Both the position numbers and the translations under genes were made by a program. A stretch of DNA of 64,000 nt from Aliarcobacter cryaerophilus (lineage in GTDB: Bacteria > Campylobacterota > Campylobacteria > Campylobacterales > Arcobacteraceae), in NCBI RefSeq assembly GCF_014352935.1, contig NZ_CP060694.1, positions 1,488,001-1,552,000 of the forward strand. The letters run 5' to 3'. The first letter of the stretch is position 1. Each line of letters begins with the position of its first letter. Positions 18,649 through 27,775 of this stretch are shown here, in pieces. The notes under the pieces are model-generated. The model was given only the letters and a program-made list of their open reading frames with translations, ran no database searches and was not told where the DNA came from.

Positions 18649-19050
18649 ATGTTAAATAAAAAGATTATTATTTCATTTTTAACATTTTGTTTATTAAGTT
18701 CATCTATTTATGCAAAACAAAGTGATGATGAAAGAGAAAGTAAAAAACGAGACTATAAGCATAGTAATTATCATAAAGATAAAGATTATAGTGATAAAAA
18801 AATAAAATCTGAAAAACAAAAAGATATTCCTCCTGGTTTACAAAAAAAAGTAGATAATGGTGGAACTCTTCCTCCTGGATGGCAGAAAAAAATAGAAAAA
18901 GGAGAAGTTGTAAATAGTACTATTTTGAGTAATGGTAGAATTGTTACAAGTAAATATCCGAAAATAAAAAATACGGAAGTTTATGAAGTAGAAAATAGAG
19001 TTTTTAGAATTTATAAAGATACAAAAGAGATTTTAGATATATTAAAGTAA
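18649..19050 (+). CDS. Small secreted CigR/RcnB-like protein
   Basis: 133 residues with a clear signal peptide (IIISFLTFCLLSSSIYA, cleavage near residue 22) and a strongly charged Lys/Asp/His-rich segment. Two repeats follow: IPPGLQKKVDNGGTLPPGWQ has the double PPG-x-x-K pattern of the CigR/RcnB family. The C-terminal ~45 residues form a beta-rich tail (EVYEVENRVFRIYKDTKEIL). Family members are periplasmic proteins linked to metal efflux modulation or virulence control, but the role here is unknown. It has an AAAAGGAG ribosome site and its own terminator, so it is probably monocistronic. Confidence 0.78.
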   Translation: MLNKKIIISFLTFCLLSSSIYAKQSDDERESKKRDYKHSNYHKDKDYSDKKIKSEKQKDIPPGLQKKVDNGGTLPPGWQKKIEKGEVVNSTILSNGRIVTSKYPKIKNTEVYEVENRVFRIYKDTKEILDILK

Positions 19051-19080
19051 TAAAAGTTGGTATAAAATACCAACTTTTAT
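19050..19080. terminator. Bidirectional terminator between CigR-like gene and pepA
   Basis: A perfect 14-bp stem (ATAAAAGTTGGTAT / ATACCAACTTTTAT) with a 3-nt loop and T-rich flanks, in the gap between two convergent genes. Confidence 0.85.
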
Positions 19081-19093
19081 TTAACTATATAAA

Positions 19094-20518
19094 TTATAAT
19101 TTTATTAAGTCTTTTATAAATTGAACAGCCATTCTAACACCTGTTCCACTTGCACCGTATGGATTATATCCCCAAGCTTTTTCTACAAATGCAGGTCCAG
19201 CTATATCGAAATGTATCCATCTGTTTTTATTCTCTTCATATATAAAATTATCTAAAAACATTCCAGCTGTTATTGCTCCACCGTATCTTGTATTTGAGAT
19301 ATTACAAACATCAGCAATTTCAGATTTTATACACTTTTTTAGATATCTATTAAAATCTAGTTTTGTAGCATACTCCCCTGAGTTTTCACAAGCTTCAAGG
19401 GCTTTTTGTTTTAAGCTTTCACTATTTCCCATAACTCCTGTTGTATATTCACCAAGTCCAACAACACAAGCACCAGTTAAAGTTGCAAAATCTAAAAGAT
19501 AGTCTATATTTTTAATCTCATCTTGAGCATAACATAAACAATCTGCAAGAACTAATCTTCCTTCTGCATCTGTATTTCTTACTTCTATAGTTTTACCATT
19601 TTTAGCTCTTAAAATATCATCTGGCTTATAAGCATTTCCACCAATCATATTTTCAACTGCTCCAATTATTACATGAACTTCAATAGGTAATTTTAATTTT
19701 GCAATAACTTTTATAGTATTTAAAACAGCAACTCCACCTGATTTATCAGCTTTCATAGTAATCATAAAATCAGCTGGTTTTAAAGATAATCCACCGCTAT
19801 CATAAGTTAAACCTTTTCCAACAAGTACAACTTTTTTAATAGCTTTTTTAGGTTTATATTTAAGATGTATTAGTTGTGATTCATGAACACTAGCTCTTCC
19901 AACACTATGCATTGACATCATTTTTTGCTTTTCTAAATCTTTTTCACCTAAAATTTCGCAATCAAGTTCAAACTCTTTTGCAATATTTTGTGCCTCTTTT
20001 ACAAAACTTTTTGGTGTAAAATCAGCAGGAGCAGTGTTTACCATATCTCTTGCACTATTTACTGCCTCACAAATAGTTTGAGACTCTTTTAAAATAGTAG
20101 TTAATTGAGAATCTTTATCATCAACAACAAAAGCTAACTCCTGTTTTTTATTACTTTTTTCACTTTTATAATTATCAAATGAATATGAACCTAAAATTGA
20201 TCCTTCAACTAAAGCTTTAAAATTATCTTTTAAACTATTATTTAATAAAAGTTTTACACTCTTATAGTTTGTTGAGTTAAATCTTTTAATTGCAGTTGCC
20301 ATTGCAATTGCTAAACTATCGTATGTAAACTCTTCAAAAGAAGCATATATTTTTTTACTTTGTGCCAATAAAACTGCTGTTTCATCTTTTACTTTAAACT
20401 CAAGATTTTCTAAAATCTCTCTATCCTTTTCACACTCAATTTGATTTAGATTATTTACTAAAACTATCTCTAAATCAAAATCTTTATTTTTTGATATTTC
20501 TAAAATATTAATTTTCAT
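19094..20518 (-). CDS. pepA: Leucyl aminopeptidase (M17)
   Basis: A 474-residue cytosolic dizinc/dimanganese aminopeptidase. The catalytic C-terminal half shows VGKGLTYDSGGLSLKP, MKADKSGGVAVL and the family signature NTDAEGRLVLADC. The N-terminal ~150 residues are divergent, as usual. Last gene of apt-trpB-dedA-pepA, overlapping dedA by 11 bp. Confidence 0.96.
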   Translation of the reverse strand: MKINILEISKNKDFDLEIVLVNNLNQIECEKDREILENLEFKVKDETAVLLAQSKKIYASFEEFTYDSLAIAMATAIKRFNSTNYKSVKLLLNNSLKDNFKALVEGSILGSYSFDNYKSEKSNKKQELAFVVDDKDSQLTTILKESQTICEAVNSARDMVNTAPADFTPKSFVKEAQNIAKEFELDCEILGEKDLEKQKMMSMHSVGRASVHESQLIHLKYKPKKAIKKVVLVGKGLTYDSGGLSLKPADFMITMKADKSGGVAVLNTIKVIAKLKLPIEVHVIIGAVENMIGGNAYKPDDILRAKNGKTIEVRNTDAEGRLVLADCLCYAQDEIKNIDYLLDFATLTGACVVGLGEYTTGVMGNSESLKQKALEACENSGEYATKLDFNRYLKKCIKSEIADVCNISNTRYGGAITAGMFLDNFIYEENKNRWIHFDIAGPAFVEKAWGYNPYGASGTGVRMAVQFIKDLIKL

Positions 20519-21209
20519 TCATTACCCTTTTTTCAATTTTTTTTGTTGCTTTGTTAAAATAATATATAATTCCTCCACCAAAAATAGCTGCTATTGGAAT
20601 TGCTAAATACCAGTGCTCTTTTGCCCAGTGAAGTACAACCATAATCTGATTTCCAAAATACCAAACAGGAACGATTGTAATAGCAGCCCAACACCAAGCA
20701 CTTATTAAATTTATAAATGCAAATTTTCTTGCATCATATCTTGTAAGTCCTATAGAAATTGGAATAATTGTTCGCATACCATACATATATCTTTGAGTAA
20801 AAATTATTGGCCAACCATGTTTTTTTAAAAGTAAATGGGCAAATGCAAACTTTCTTCTTTGCCCTCTTAATCTTTTTAAAACTCCATCTTTATTGAATCT
20901 ACCAATATAAAAATATACTTGATCTCCAGCAAATCCACCAAGACCTGCAATAAAAATAGCTAAAAATAGATTCATAGAACCATCATGAGCCATAAGACCA
21001 GCCATAATTAAACCCATCTCACCTTCTAGCATACTCCATACAAAAAGTATCACATAACCATACTGTTTTAAAAGATAAATAAATTTCTCTTCAAACCCAT
21101 CAACAGGTGCATTGTATAGATTATAAAAAAGAAAAGATAAAAATGTTATCAATCCGACTGCAAAAATCTTTCCCGTATATGGCTGAATTTTCCTAAAAAG
21201 TTCTCTCAT
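20508..21209 (-). CDS. DedA-family (VTT domain) membrane protein
   Basis: 233 residues with several membrane helices. The SNARE-associated/DedA core includes GYVILFVWSMLEGEMGLIMA, FAGDQVYFYIGRF and the GWPIIFTQRYMYGMRTIIPI segment with conserved Arg. DedA proteins are envelope lipid carriers or flippase-like factors (including undecaprenyl-phosphate recycling); the substrate here is unknown. A second DedA homologue is encoded at 58870. Confidence 0.9.
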   Translation of the reverse strand: MRELFRKIQPYTGKIFAVGLITFLSFLFYNLYNAPVDGFEEKFIYLLKQYGYVILFVWSMLEGEMGLIMAGLMAHDGSMNLFLAIFIAGLGGFAGDQVYFYIGRFNKDGVLKRLRGQRRKFAFAHLLLKKHGWPIIFTQRYMYGMRTIIPISIGLTRYDARKFAFINLISAWCWAAITIVPVWYFGNQIMVVLHWAKEHWYLAIPIAAIFGGGIIYYFNKATKKIEKRVMNEN

Positions 21210-21217
21210 TTTTATCC

Positions 21218-22444
21218 TTAGTCAAAATTTAGTAGGCTTTTTGCCTGTATCATATCTTTATCACCTCTACCTGATAAACACACTATTACTAATTTATCTT
21301 TTAATTTATCTTTTGCTTTTTTTAAATATGCAATTGCATGAGCTGATTCAAATGCTGGAATAATTCCCTCTTTTTGACTTAACCAAACAAAAGCATCAAG
21401 TGCCTCTTTATCAGTTATATTATCATATGCAACTGTTTTATTATCTTTGTGAAAACTATGTTCTGGTCCAACTCCTGGATAATCAAGACCTGCACTAATA
21501 CTATGGGCTTCTAAAACTTGTCCATCTTCATCTTGAAGTAAATATGAACACTGCCCATGTAAAATTCCAGGAGTTCCTTTTGCTAAACAGCTTCCATGTT
21601 TAGGCGTATCAAGTCCTAAACCACCTGCTTCAATTCCAACACAAGTAACACTTTTATCTTCTAAAAAATGAGAAAACATACCAATAGAGTTTGATCCTCC
21701 ACCAATACAAGCAACTACATAATCAGGAAGTCTATTCTCTTTTTCTAAAATCTGTTTTCTTGATTCATAACCAATTACTGCTTGAAAATCTCGAACCATC
21801 ATAGGGTATGGATGAGGACCTGCAACTGTTCCAATTATATAAAATGTATCTCTTGCGTTTGTAACCCAATATCTAATTGCATCATTCATTGCATCTTTTA
21901 AAGTTTTACTTCCACTTTCTACTGCAACAACTTTAGCACCTAAAAGTTTCATTCTAAATACATTTAACTCTTGTCTTTGTACATCTTTTGCACCCATAAA
22001 AACAGTACACTCAAGTCCAAGCAAAGCTGCAATTGTTGCAGTTGCAACTCCATGTTGCCCAGCTCCTGTTTCAGCTATTACTTTTGTTTTTCCCATTTTT
22101 TTTGCTAGTAATCCTTGAGCTATTACATTATTAACTTTATGCGCACCTGTGTGATTTAAATCTTCTCTTTTTAAATAGATTTTAGAACCAATCTCATCAC
22201 TTATATTTTTTGCAAAATATAGTGGATTTTCACGTCCAACATAATCTTTTAAGTAATAGTTTACCTCAGCCCAAAACTCTTTATCAAATCTATATTTACT
22301 ATAAGTAGCTTCAAGCTCTTTTAAAATAGGCATCAATGTTTCAGGAACATACTGTCCTCCAAAAATTCCAAACTCTCCACCAACACCAAACTCTCCATTT
22401 GAATTTGGATCAAATATACTTTTTTTTGGGATATAGTTACTCAT
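21218..22444 (-). CDS. trpB: Tryptophan synthase beta chain (orphan copy)
   Basis: 408 residues, full length. [13 protein letters not shown] contains the PLP-binding lysine; [10 protein letters not shown] binds the phosphate of [15 protein letters not shown] is the conserved N-terminus. It converts indole and serine to tryptophan, normally with TrpA. No trpA or other trp gene is next to it; it is between apt (4-bp overlap) and dedA. Either the trp genes are scattered or this is a second, stand-alone TrpB. Its N-terminus carries a near-duplicate [14 protein letters not shown]. Confidence 0.95.
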   Translation of the reverse strand: MSNYIPKKSIFDPNSNGEFGVGGEFGIFGGQYVPETLMPILKELEATYSKYRFDKEFWAEVNYYLKDYVGRENPLYFAKNISDEIGSKIYLKREDLNHTGAHKVNNVIAQGLLAKKMGKTKVIAETGAGQHGVATATIAALLGLECTVFMGAKDVQRQELNVFRMKLLGAKVVAVESGSKTLKDAMNDAIRYWVTNARDTFYIIGTVAGPHPYPMMVRDFQAVIGYESRKQILEKENRLPDYVVACIGGGSNSIGMFSHFLEDKSVTCVGIEAGGLGLDTPKHGSCLAKGTPGILHGQCSYLLQDEDGQVLEAHSISAGLDYPGVGPEHSFHKDNKTVAYDNITDKEALDAFVWLSQKEGIIPAFESAHAIAYLKKAKDKLKDKLVIVCLSGRGDKDMIQAKSLLNFD

Positions 22445-22995
22445 ATTTCTAGCACCGCATAAACTTTAGTTTTTTCTTCAAGTTTGGCTTTTCCAGGCAA
22501 TATAGAAAAATTCAGAATAAAACAAGCTTCAACTAAAGAGGCATCTAATTTTTCTATCAAATTAGCAGCTGCAACTGCTGTTCCACCACTTACAACCAAA
22601 TCATCCATTAAAAGAACTTTTGGTTTTTTTATATCTCTAAAAGCATCAAAATGAACTTCAACCTCATCAAATCCATACTCAAGTTCATACTTTTCACATA
22701 AAGTTGTACTTGGGAGTTTCCCTTTTTTTCGTATTGGTACAAAACCAATTTTAAGTCTTGAAGCAAGAGCTGCTCCAAATAAAAATCCTCTTGCTTCAAT
22801 TCCTGCTATAAAATCTAAATTATATTTTTTATATCTATCTTCAAGATGGTTCATAAGTAGTTCAAATGCATCTTTATTATTTAAAAGTGTTGTAATGTCT
22901 TTAAAGCTAATACCTGGTTTTGGAAAATCCTCAACTGTTCTTATAGAGTCTATTAAAAGCTTTTTTTCATCATCTGTTAAAATATCTTTACTCAA
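22441..22995 (-). CDS. apt: Adenine phosphoribosyltransferase
   Basis: Salvages adenine with PRPP to AMP. 184 residues with [20 protein letters not shown] as the PRPP-binding motif, [15 protein letters not shown] and [10 protein letters not shown]. The first gene of the operon with trpB, which it overlaps by ATGA. Confidence 0.95.
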   Translation of the reverse strand: MSKDILTDDEKKLLIDSIRTVEDFPKPGISFKDITTLLNNKDAFELLMNHLEDRYKKYNLDFIAGIEARGFLFGAALASRLKIGFVPIRKKGKLPSTTLCEKYELEYGFDEVEVHFDAFRDIKKPKVLLMDDLVVSGGTAVAAANLIEKLDASLVEACFILNFSILPGKAKLEEKTKVYAVLEI

Positions 22996-23045
22996 AGTTT
23001 TCCCTTTTATATTGAAAATCGAATTATTTTAGCTAAAATAAAATT

Positions 23046-23885
23046 ATGTTACAGTTTAAAATCAAACTATTTAGCAATTTTATGAAAGTTTTGTTAACAC
23101 TTTTTCTTTTTATAAATTTTGCTTTTGCATTAAATTTACAAAAACCTTCAACTTATGAAGATTCTATTGATATTTCAAATTGGTATATGAGTGAAAAATT
23201 AGATGGTATTAGAGCATATTGGGATGGGAAAGAGTTATTTTCTAAAAATAAAAACAAAATATTTGCTCCATCTTGGTTTACAAAAGATTTTCCACCATTT
23301 CCTTTAGATGGTGAATTATGGACAAAAAGAGGTGATTTTGAAAATATTCAAAGTATTGTTTTAAGTCAACAAGAGTCAAAAGATTGGGAAAATATAACTT
23401 ACAATATTTTTGAAATTCCAAATGTAAATGGAAATTTTAAAACTAGACTTGATTTTTTAGAAAATTATTTAAAAAAAAATCCAAATAGATATATAAAAAT
23501 TATTCCTCAAATAGTTTGCAAAGATAAAAACCATTTAAATAAATTTTTAAAAGAACTATTAGAAAATGGTGCAGAAGGAGTGATTATAAAAAATCCAAAT
23601 TTATCTTATGAAACCGGAAGAACGAATAACTCTTTAAAAGTAAAAGAGTTTCTTGATGATGAGGGGAAAGTCATTGCACATAATTTTAATAAAGATGGTT
23701 CATTTAAAAGTTTAAAAATAGAATTAAAAAATAAAACTATATTCAATTTAGGTGGTGGATTTAAAAAAGAAGATAGATTAAATCCACCAAAAATTGGGCA
23801 ATTTGTAACTTTCAAATATTATGGTTTAACAAAAAATGGTAAACCAAAATTCGCTTCATTTTTAAGAGTTAGAGAAGTTGAATAG
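23046..23885 (+). CDS. Secreted ATP-dependent DNA ligase (LigE-like)
   Basis: 279 residues (267 if started at the internal ATG at 23082, which leaves a compact signal peptide, VLLTLFLFINFAFA). All ligase motifs are present: motif I EKLDGIRAYW (adenylated lysine of K-x-D-G), motif III PLDGELW, motif IV GAEGVIIKNP, motif V LKVKEF, and a minimal OB domain (GQFVTFKYYGLTKNGKPKFA). This matches the small, periplasm-targeted ATP-dependent ligases of proteobacteria, distinct from NAD-dependent LigA. A role in repairing or joining imported DNA has been proposed for the family. Neither start has a good ribosome site. Confidence 0.9.
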   Translation: MLQFKIKLFSNFMKVLLTLFLFINFAFALNLQKPSTYEDSIDISNWYMSEKLDGIRAYWDGKELFSKNKNKIFAPSWFTKDFPPFPLDGELWTKRGDFENIQSIVLSQQESKDWENITYNIFEIPNVNGNFKTRLDFLENYLKKNPNRYIKIIPQIVCKDKNHLNKFLKELLENGAEGVIIKNPNLSYETGRTNNSLKVKEFLDDEGKVIAHNFNKDGSFKSLKIELKNKTIFNLGGGFKKEDRLNPPKIGQFVTFKYYGLTKNGKPKFASFLRVREVE

Positions 23886-23888
23886 TAT

Positions 23889-24056
23889 TTAATCCTCCGT
23901 TGCTTCGTGAATTGATTTTTTTACATCTTTTACAACTTCAGTTGTTGTATCTTTTGTAGCTTGCCAAGCTGTTTTACTATCTTGTTTTACTCCACTCCAA
24001 GTTGCACATCCTTGAAAAAATATTATAAATATTAATAATAATATACTTCTAAGCAT
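23889..24056 (-). CDS. Small lipoprotein (55 aa)
   Basis: A 55-codon gene with AAAGGA nine bases before its ATG. A hydrophobic signal ends in a lipobox, IIFFQGCATWSGVKQ, giving a lipid-modified Cys17, followed by a short Lys/Thr/Asp-rich helix (QATKDTTTEVVKDVKKS). It resembles the entericidin/small outer-membrane lipoprotein type in size only. It converges on the ligase gene, with three bases between the stop codons. Confidence 0.75.
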   Translation of the reverse strand: MLRSILLLIFIIFFQGCATWSGVKQDSKTAWQATKDTTTEVVKDVKKSIHEATED

Positions 24057-24173
24057 CTCTTATCCTTTTATATAAATAAAATTTCATATAAATTTATAGC
24101 AAATTTTTGTATCAAATAAGATTAAATTTATTTGGGTACAATTTCCCAAAAATTAGCCAATTTAAGGATTTTT

Positions 24174-25325
24174 ATGAATAAAAGTTTAGAAACTATGCTA
24201 TGTCATTTAAAAGATTTTGCACCTTTTAAAGAGCCTACAAACTCTTCACACTTTCCAATATACAACACAGCAACTTTTGATTTAAAAAACCAAAATGGCG
24301 ATAAAATATATGATTATACAAGAAGTGATAATCCTACAAGAGCTACACTTGAAAACTTTTTTGCTTTTGCTGAAAATGGATATGGAGCTGTTTGCACTCA
24401 CACAGGAATAGCAGCTGTTTCACTTCTTTTTGAAACTGTTTTAAAAGCAAATTCATCTATTTTAGTTGAAGCTGATTGTTATGGTGGAACATTTAGGCTT
24501 TTAAAAGTTTTTAAAGAAAAATATAATATTAATGTAAACTTTACAGATTTTACAGATTTAAATATGCTTGAACATATTTTAAAAACTAATAATATAGATT
24601 TAGTTCTTTGTGAAAGTCCTACAAATCCAGGCTTAAAAATAATAGATTTAAAAGAGATATCTAAACTTTGTAAAGCACACAATTCTCTTTTTGCAGTTGA
24701 TAACTCACTTGCAACTTTTATTAGTCAAAAACCTCTTGATTTAGGAGCTGATTTTTCACTCTTTTCTACAACTAAATTTATAAGTGGTCACGGAAGCGTA
24801 ATTGCAGGTGCTATTGTTGCAAAAACTAAAGAGAACTCAGAAAAACTTCACTACTACTCAAATGCCTTAGGAAGAAACCAAAATCCTCTTGATGTTCATC
24901 TAATATCACTTGGAATTAGTAGCCTAAAAGTTAGAATGAAAGCAAGCGAAAAATTAGCAAAAAAATTTGCTAAATGGCTTGAAGAACAAGATTTTATAGA
25001 AAAAGTTACATTTCCAGCACTTAAATCACATCCACAAAGAGCTTTAGCAAAAAAACAGATGAAAATAATTCCTAGCGTTTTTTGTGCTGATTTTAAAAGT
25101 GTAGAACTAGCAGAAAAATTTATAGAAAATGCAAAAATATTTGGAGAAAAATGCTCTTTTGGAAGTGCTGATAGTAGAGTTGAAATACCATCTAAAATAT
25201 CTCATGCATCTTTTTCAAAAGAGGAGTTAAAAGCAATTGGAATATCTGATAGTACAGTACGATTTTCTATTGGATTTGAAGATTTAAAAGATTTAAAAGA
25301 GGATTTATTAGAAGCCATAAAATGA
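24174..25325 (+). CDS. Cys/Met-metabolism PLP enzyme (cystathionine gamma-synthase/beta-lyase type)
   Basis: 383 residues from the ATG that follows AAGGA by five bases; a TTG further upstream is rejected. A fold-type I PLP enzyme of transsulfuration: YNTATF, DYTRSDNPTRATLE, CTHTGIAAVSLL, ESPTNPGLKIIDL, VDNSLAT, and the PLP lysine in FSTTKFISGHGSVIAG. The C-terminal SCSFGSADSRVEIPSKISHA-like block differs from the usual SLGG. It should act on cystathionine, homocysteine or O-acyl-homoserine. Overlaps the next gene by four bases; the two probably work in one pathway. Confidence 0.9.
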   Translation: MNKSLETMLCHLKDFAPFKEPTNSSHFPIYNTATFDLKNQNGDKIYDYTRSDNPTRATLENFFAFAENGYGAVCTHTGIAAVSLLFETVLKANSSILVEADCYGGTFRLLKVFKEKYNINVNFTDFTDLNMLEHILKTNNIDLVLCESPTNPGLKIIDLKEISKLCKAHNSLFAVDNSLATFISQKPLDLGADFSLFSTTKFISGHGSVIAGAIVAKTKENSEKLHYYSNALGRNQNPLDVHLISLGISSLKVRMKASEKLAKKFAKWLEEQDFIEKVTFPALKSHPQRALAKKQMKIIPSVFCADFKSVELAEKFIENAKIFGEKCSFGSADSRVEIPSKISHASFSKEELKAIGISDSTVRFSIGFEDLKDLKEDLLEAIK

Positions 25326-26821
25326 TAAAAGAGTCTATTTTTAAACCAATCTCTTGTGGTGAGACGTTACCAGTAAATAATATTCATGCAGTTTCTACAT
25401 CTATGCCAACACTTCAAGATGTAATTGATTATGAGGAACAAACACCGCAGATTTTAGAAAAAATAACAGTTGCATATCCTAGATTTATAGTTCATCCTTA
25501 TCTTAAAAAACTAGCAATTTATTTAAAATCAAAATATAAAGTTAGTGATAATTATGAACTTATTCTTCTTAGCAGCAAAAAGGCAGTAAAAGTTGTAAGC
25601 TCTAGATTTTATATAAATAATCCAATAGATATTGATGAAGATTTTGGTGTAATTATGGTTTTAAAAGGAAGACAGTACCAAAAAGTTTTAAAATTTATTC
25701 AACATGTTGGGTACAATTTATCTTCAAGATTAGCTGAAGATTATCTATATAATCTTGGAAAAATTTCAAATATTCACAAAGAAGAGCTTACAGATAAAAC
25801 AAAAGCAAAAGATATTCTAATTTCAACTTTATCAAGCGCCTATAATCAACCATCAAAAAATATTTGCCTAACTCCTTCAGGAATGAATGCAATGTATTGT
25901 GTTTTAAAAGGAATTAAGAATATTCAAGCAAAAAATGGGAGAACTATTTTAGTTCAACTAGGATGGCTATATCTTGATACTATGAATATTGTAAATCACT
26001 ATTTTGAAGAGAGTAAAATATTTTATGATGTTACAAATCTTGATAACTTGGAGAATTTTTTAAAAGAGAATGGATTAAAAGTTTCAGCAATCGTTACAGA
26101 AATTCCTACAAATCCACTTGTGCAAACAGTTGATTTAGAAAAACTTAAAAATCTTTGTGATACTTATAATATTCCTTTGGTTATAGACTCTACTTTTGCA
26201 ACGCCATATAATCTTAATTTAAACTCTTATGCTGATATTTATGTTGAATCATTGACAAAATTTGCTTGTGGAAATGCAGATGTTTTAATGGGTGCAATTA
26301 TTTTAAATAAAAACTCAAAAATCTCACATATTTCACAAGAGTTTTTTAAACACTGTGATGAACCATATATAAAAGATATTCAAAGATTGGCTTTAGAAAT
26401 ACAAGATTATAAAAATAGAGTTAAAAAAATATCTTCAAATACAAAAAAATTAGTCGAATATTTTCAAAAATCATCTTATATAGATGAAATTTTTTACTGT
26501 TTAAGTCCAAAATATAAAGAGAATTATGAAAAACTTGTGATTGATGAAAATAGTCTATGTGGAATAATATCAATCACCTTTAAAAAAGATTTCCAAAAAG
26601 TTTATGATAATTTAAACTTTCCAAAAGGTCCAAGCCTTGGAACTGAATTTACTCTTCTTATGCCCTATACATATTTAGCACACTATGATTTAATAGTAAG
26701 TAAAGAGGGTAAAGAGTTTTTAGAAAAAATAAATCTTCCTATAAAGCTTCTTAGAATATCTGTTGGAGTAGAAAATATAGATGAGATTATAAATGAGTTT
26801 GAGAAATTAAATACTATTTAA
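25322..26821 (+). CDS. Long cystathionine gamma-synthase-like PLP enzyme with N-terminal extension
   Basis: 499 residues, about 110 more than bacterial MetB. The C-terminal two thirds are a Cys/Met PLP enzyme: LTPSGMNAMY, TEIPTNPLVQTVDL, VIDSTFATPYN and the PLP lysine in VESLTKFACGNADVLMG, then KGPSLGTEFTL. The extra N-terminal part (INNIHAVSTSMPTLQDVIDY, then YPRFIVHPYLKKLA) resembles the conserved N-terminus of fungal cystathionine gamma-synthases (HAVSVSLPTW..GYEE...YPRFF.H), from memory of that family. The ATGA overlap with the preceding PLP gene indicates translational coupling and possibly a shared complex. Confidence 0.82.
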   Translation: MIKESIFKPISCGETLPVNNIHAVSTSMPTLQDVIDYEEQTPQILEKITVAYPRFIVHPYLKKLAIYLKSKYKVSDNYELILLSSKKAVKVVSSRFYINNPIDIDEDFGVIMVLKGRQYQKVLKFIQHVGYNLSSRLAEDYLYNLGKISNIHKEELTDKTKAKDILISTLSSAYNQPSKNICLTPSGMNAMYCVLKGIKNIQAKNGRTILVQLGWLYLDTMNIVNHYFEESKIFYDVTNLDNLENFLKENGLKVSAIVTEIPTNPLVQTVDLEKLKNLCDTYNIPLVIDSTFATPYNLNLNSYADIYVESLTKFACGNADVLMGAIILNKNSKISHISQEFFKHCDEPYIKDIQRLALEIQDYKNRVKKISSNTKKLVEYFQKSSYIDEIFYCLSPKYKENYEKLVIDENSLCGIISITFKKDFQKVYDNLNFPKGPSLGTEFTLLMPYTYLAHYDLIVSKEGKEFLEKINLPIKLLRISVGVENIDEIINEFEKLNTI

Positions 26822-26835
26822 GGTTTAAAAAATAG

Positions 26836-27396
26836 ATGATAAAACAAGCATTTAAAAACAATATTAATAATATTTCAACACTTATTTATGATGCAATTCA
26901 CAGTGTTGCAAATACTTTAACTGGTGAGAATGAAGATAAAAAAATTTTAGAAACTTTGGATTATTATATAAAAATGGATGTTTGTAGGCTTAGTTATAAC
27001 AATATTTATACTTATATTATAGATAATCAAAATGTTGGTATTTTACTAGCTTATAGTTCAAATGATGTAAAAAAGCTAGATAAGCCAATGCTTGAGCACT
27101 TAAGAAGAAAAAATATTTTTTTAGATTCATTTGAAAAAGAGTGTTTTGAAGATGAATTTTATATAGATACTGTTAGTGTAAGTCCTAGCTTTCAAGGAAG
27201 AGGAATAGCAAAAGAGTTATTTAGTTTTGCTGAACAAAAAGCAAAAGAGTTAGATTTAAAAAAACTCTCACTTTTAGTTGATTTTGAAAATCCAAAAGCA
27301 AAAGCTTTGTATGAAAGATTAGGATTTAAAGATAATGAAATTCTAAAAGTTTCAGGAAGTAACTTTTATCATATGATAAAGCAATTAGATTTATAA
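26836..27396 (+). CDS. GNAT-family N-acetyltransferase
   Basis: 186 residues with a C-terminal GNAT core. IDTVSVSPSFQGRGIAKELF is the acetyl-CoA pyrophosphate loop (Q-x-x-G-x-G/A), followed by LSLLVDFENPKAKALYERLG. It is 14 bp after the PLP gene and 13 bp before the ABM gene, so probably in the same transcript. The substrate is unknown. Confidence 0.88.
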   Translation: MIKQAFKNNINNISTLIYDAIHSVANTLTGENEDKKILETLDYYIKMDVCRLSYNNIYTYIIDNQNVGILLAYSSNDVKKLDKPMLEHLRRKNIFLDSFEKECFEDEFYIDTVSVSPSFQGRGIAKELFSFAEQKAKELDLKKLSLLVDFENPKAKALYERLGFKDNEILKVSGSNFYHMIKQLDL

Positions 27397-27409
27397 AAAA
27401 GGAAAAATT

Positions 27410-27730
27410 ATGTCAAAAAGAGTTTATTGTATAGCTTCATTTGAAGCAAAAGATGGTTTAAACGAAGAGTTATTTAAAGTACTACAATCTTTAGAACCAC
27501 AAACTATAAGAGAAGATGGTTGTATTCAATATATTGTTACAAAACATATAACTCATCCAAATGCAACTGGAAAAAGCTTTCCAATAGTATTTAATGAAAT
27601 TTGGGAATCAAAAGAGGCTTTTGAGCTTCACTGCAATAAACCTTATATAAAAGAGTTTTTTCATAAACATTGTATGCTAGAAGATGGACTTGTAAAAGAT
27701 TTTAATGTTTGTGTTTATAGTGATGAATAA
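27410..27730 (+). CDS. Antibiotic-biosynthesis-monooxygenase (ABM) domain protein
   Basis: 106 residues forming one ferredoxin-like ABM domain (YgiN type): YCIASFEAKDGLNEELFKVL, EDGCIQYIVTKH, FNEIWESKEAFELH. Members are dimeric quinol monooxygenases or small-molecule-binding proteins. AAAGGAAAAA gives a good ribosome site. Last gene of this plus-strand group, followed by a terminator. Confidence 0.85.
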   Translation: MSKRVYCIASFEAKDGLNEELFKVLQSLEPQTIREDGCIQYIVTKHITHPNATGKSFPIVFNEIWESKEAFELHCNKPYIKEFFHKHCMLEDGLVKDFNVCVYSDE

Positions 27731-27740
27731 AGAAATATTT

Positions 27741-27770
27741 AAAATAGAGCTTAATTTAAGCTCTATTTTT
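27741..27770. terminator. Bidirectional terminator between ABM gene and znuA
   Basis: AAAATAGAGCTT and AAGCTCTATTTT form a 12-bp stem with a short A/T loop and T-runs on both strands, between convergent genes. Confidence 0.85.
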
Positions 27771-27775
27771 TAAAA

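Noticed and set aside
24132-24173. TTG-started N-terminal extension of the first PLP enzyme
   Set aside because: The later ATG is preceded by AAGGA at proper spacing and the extension has no family similarity.
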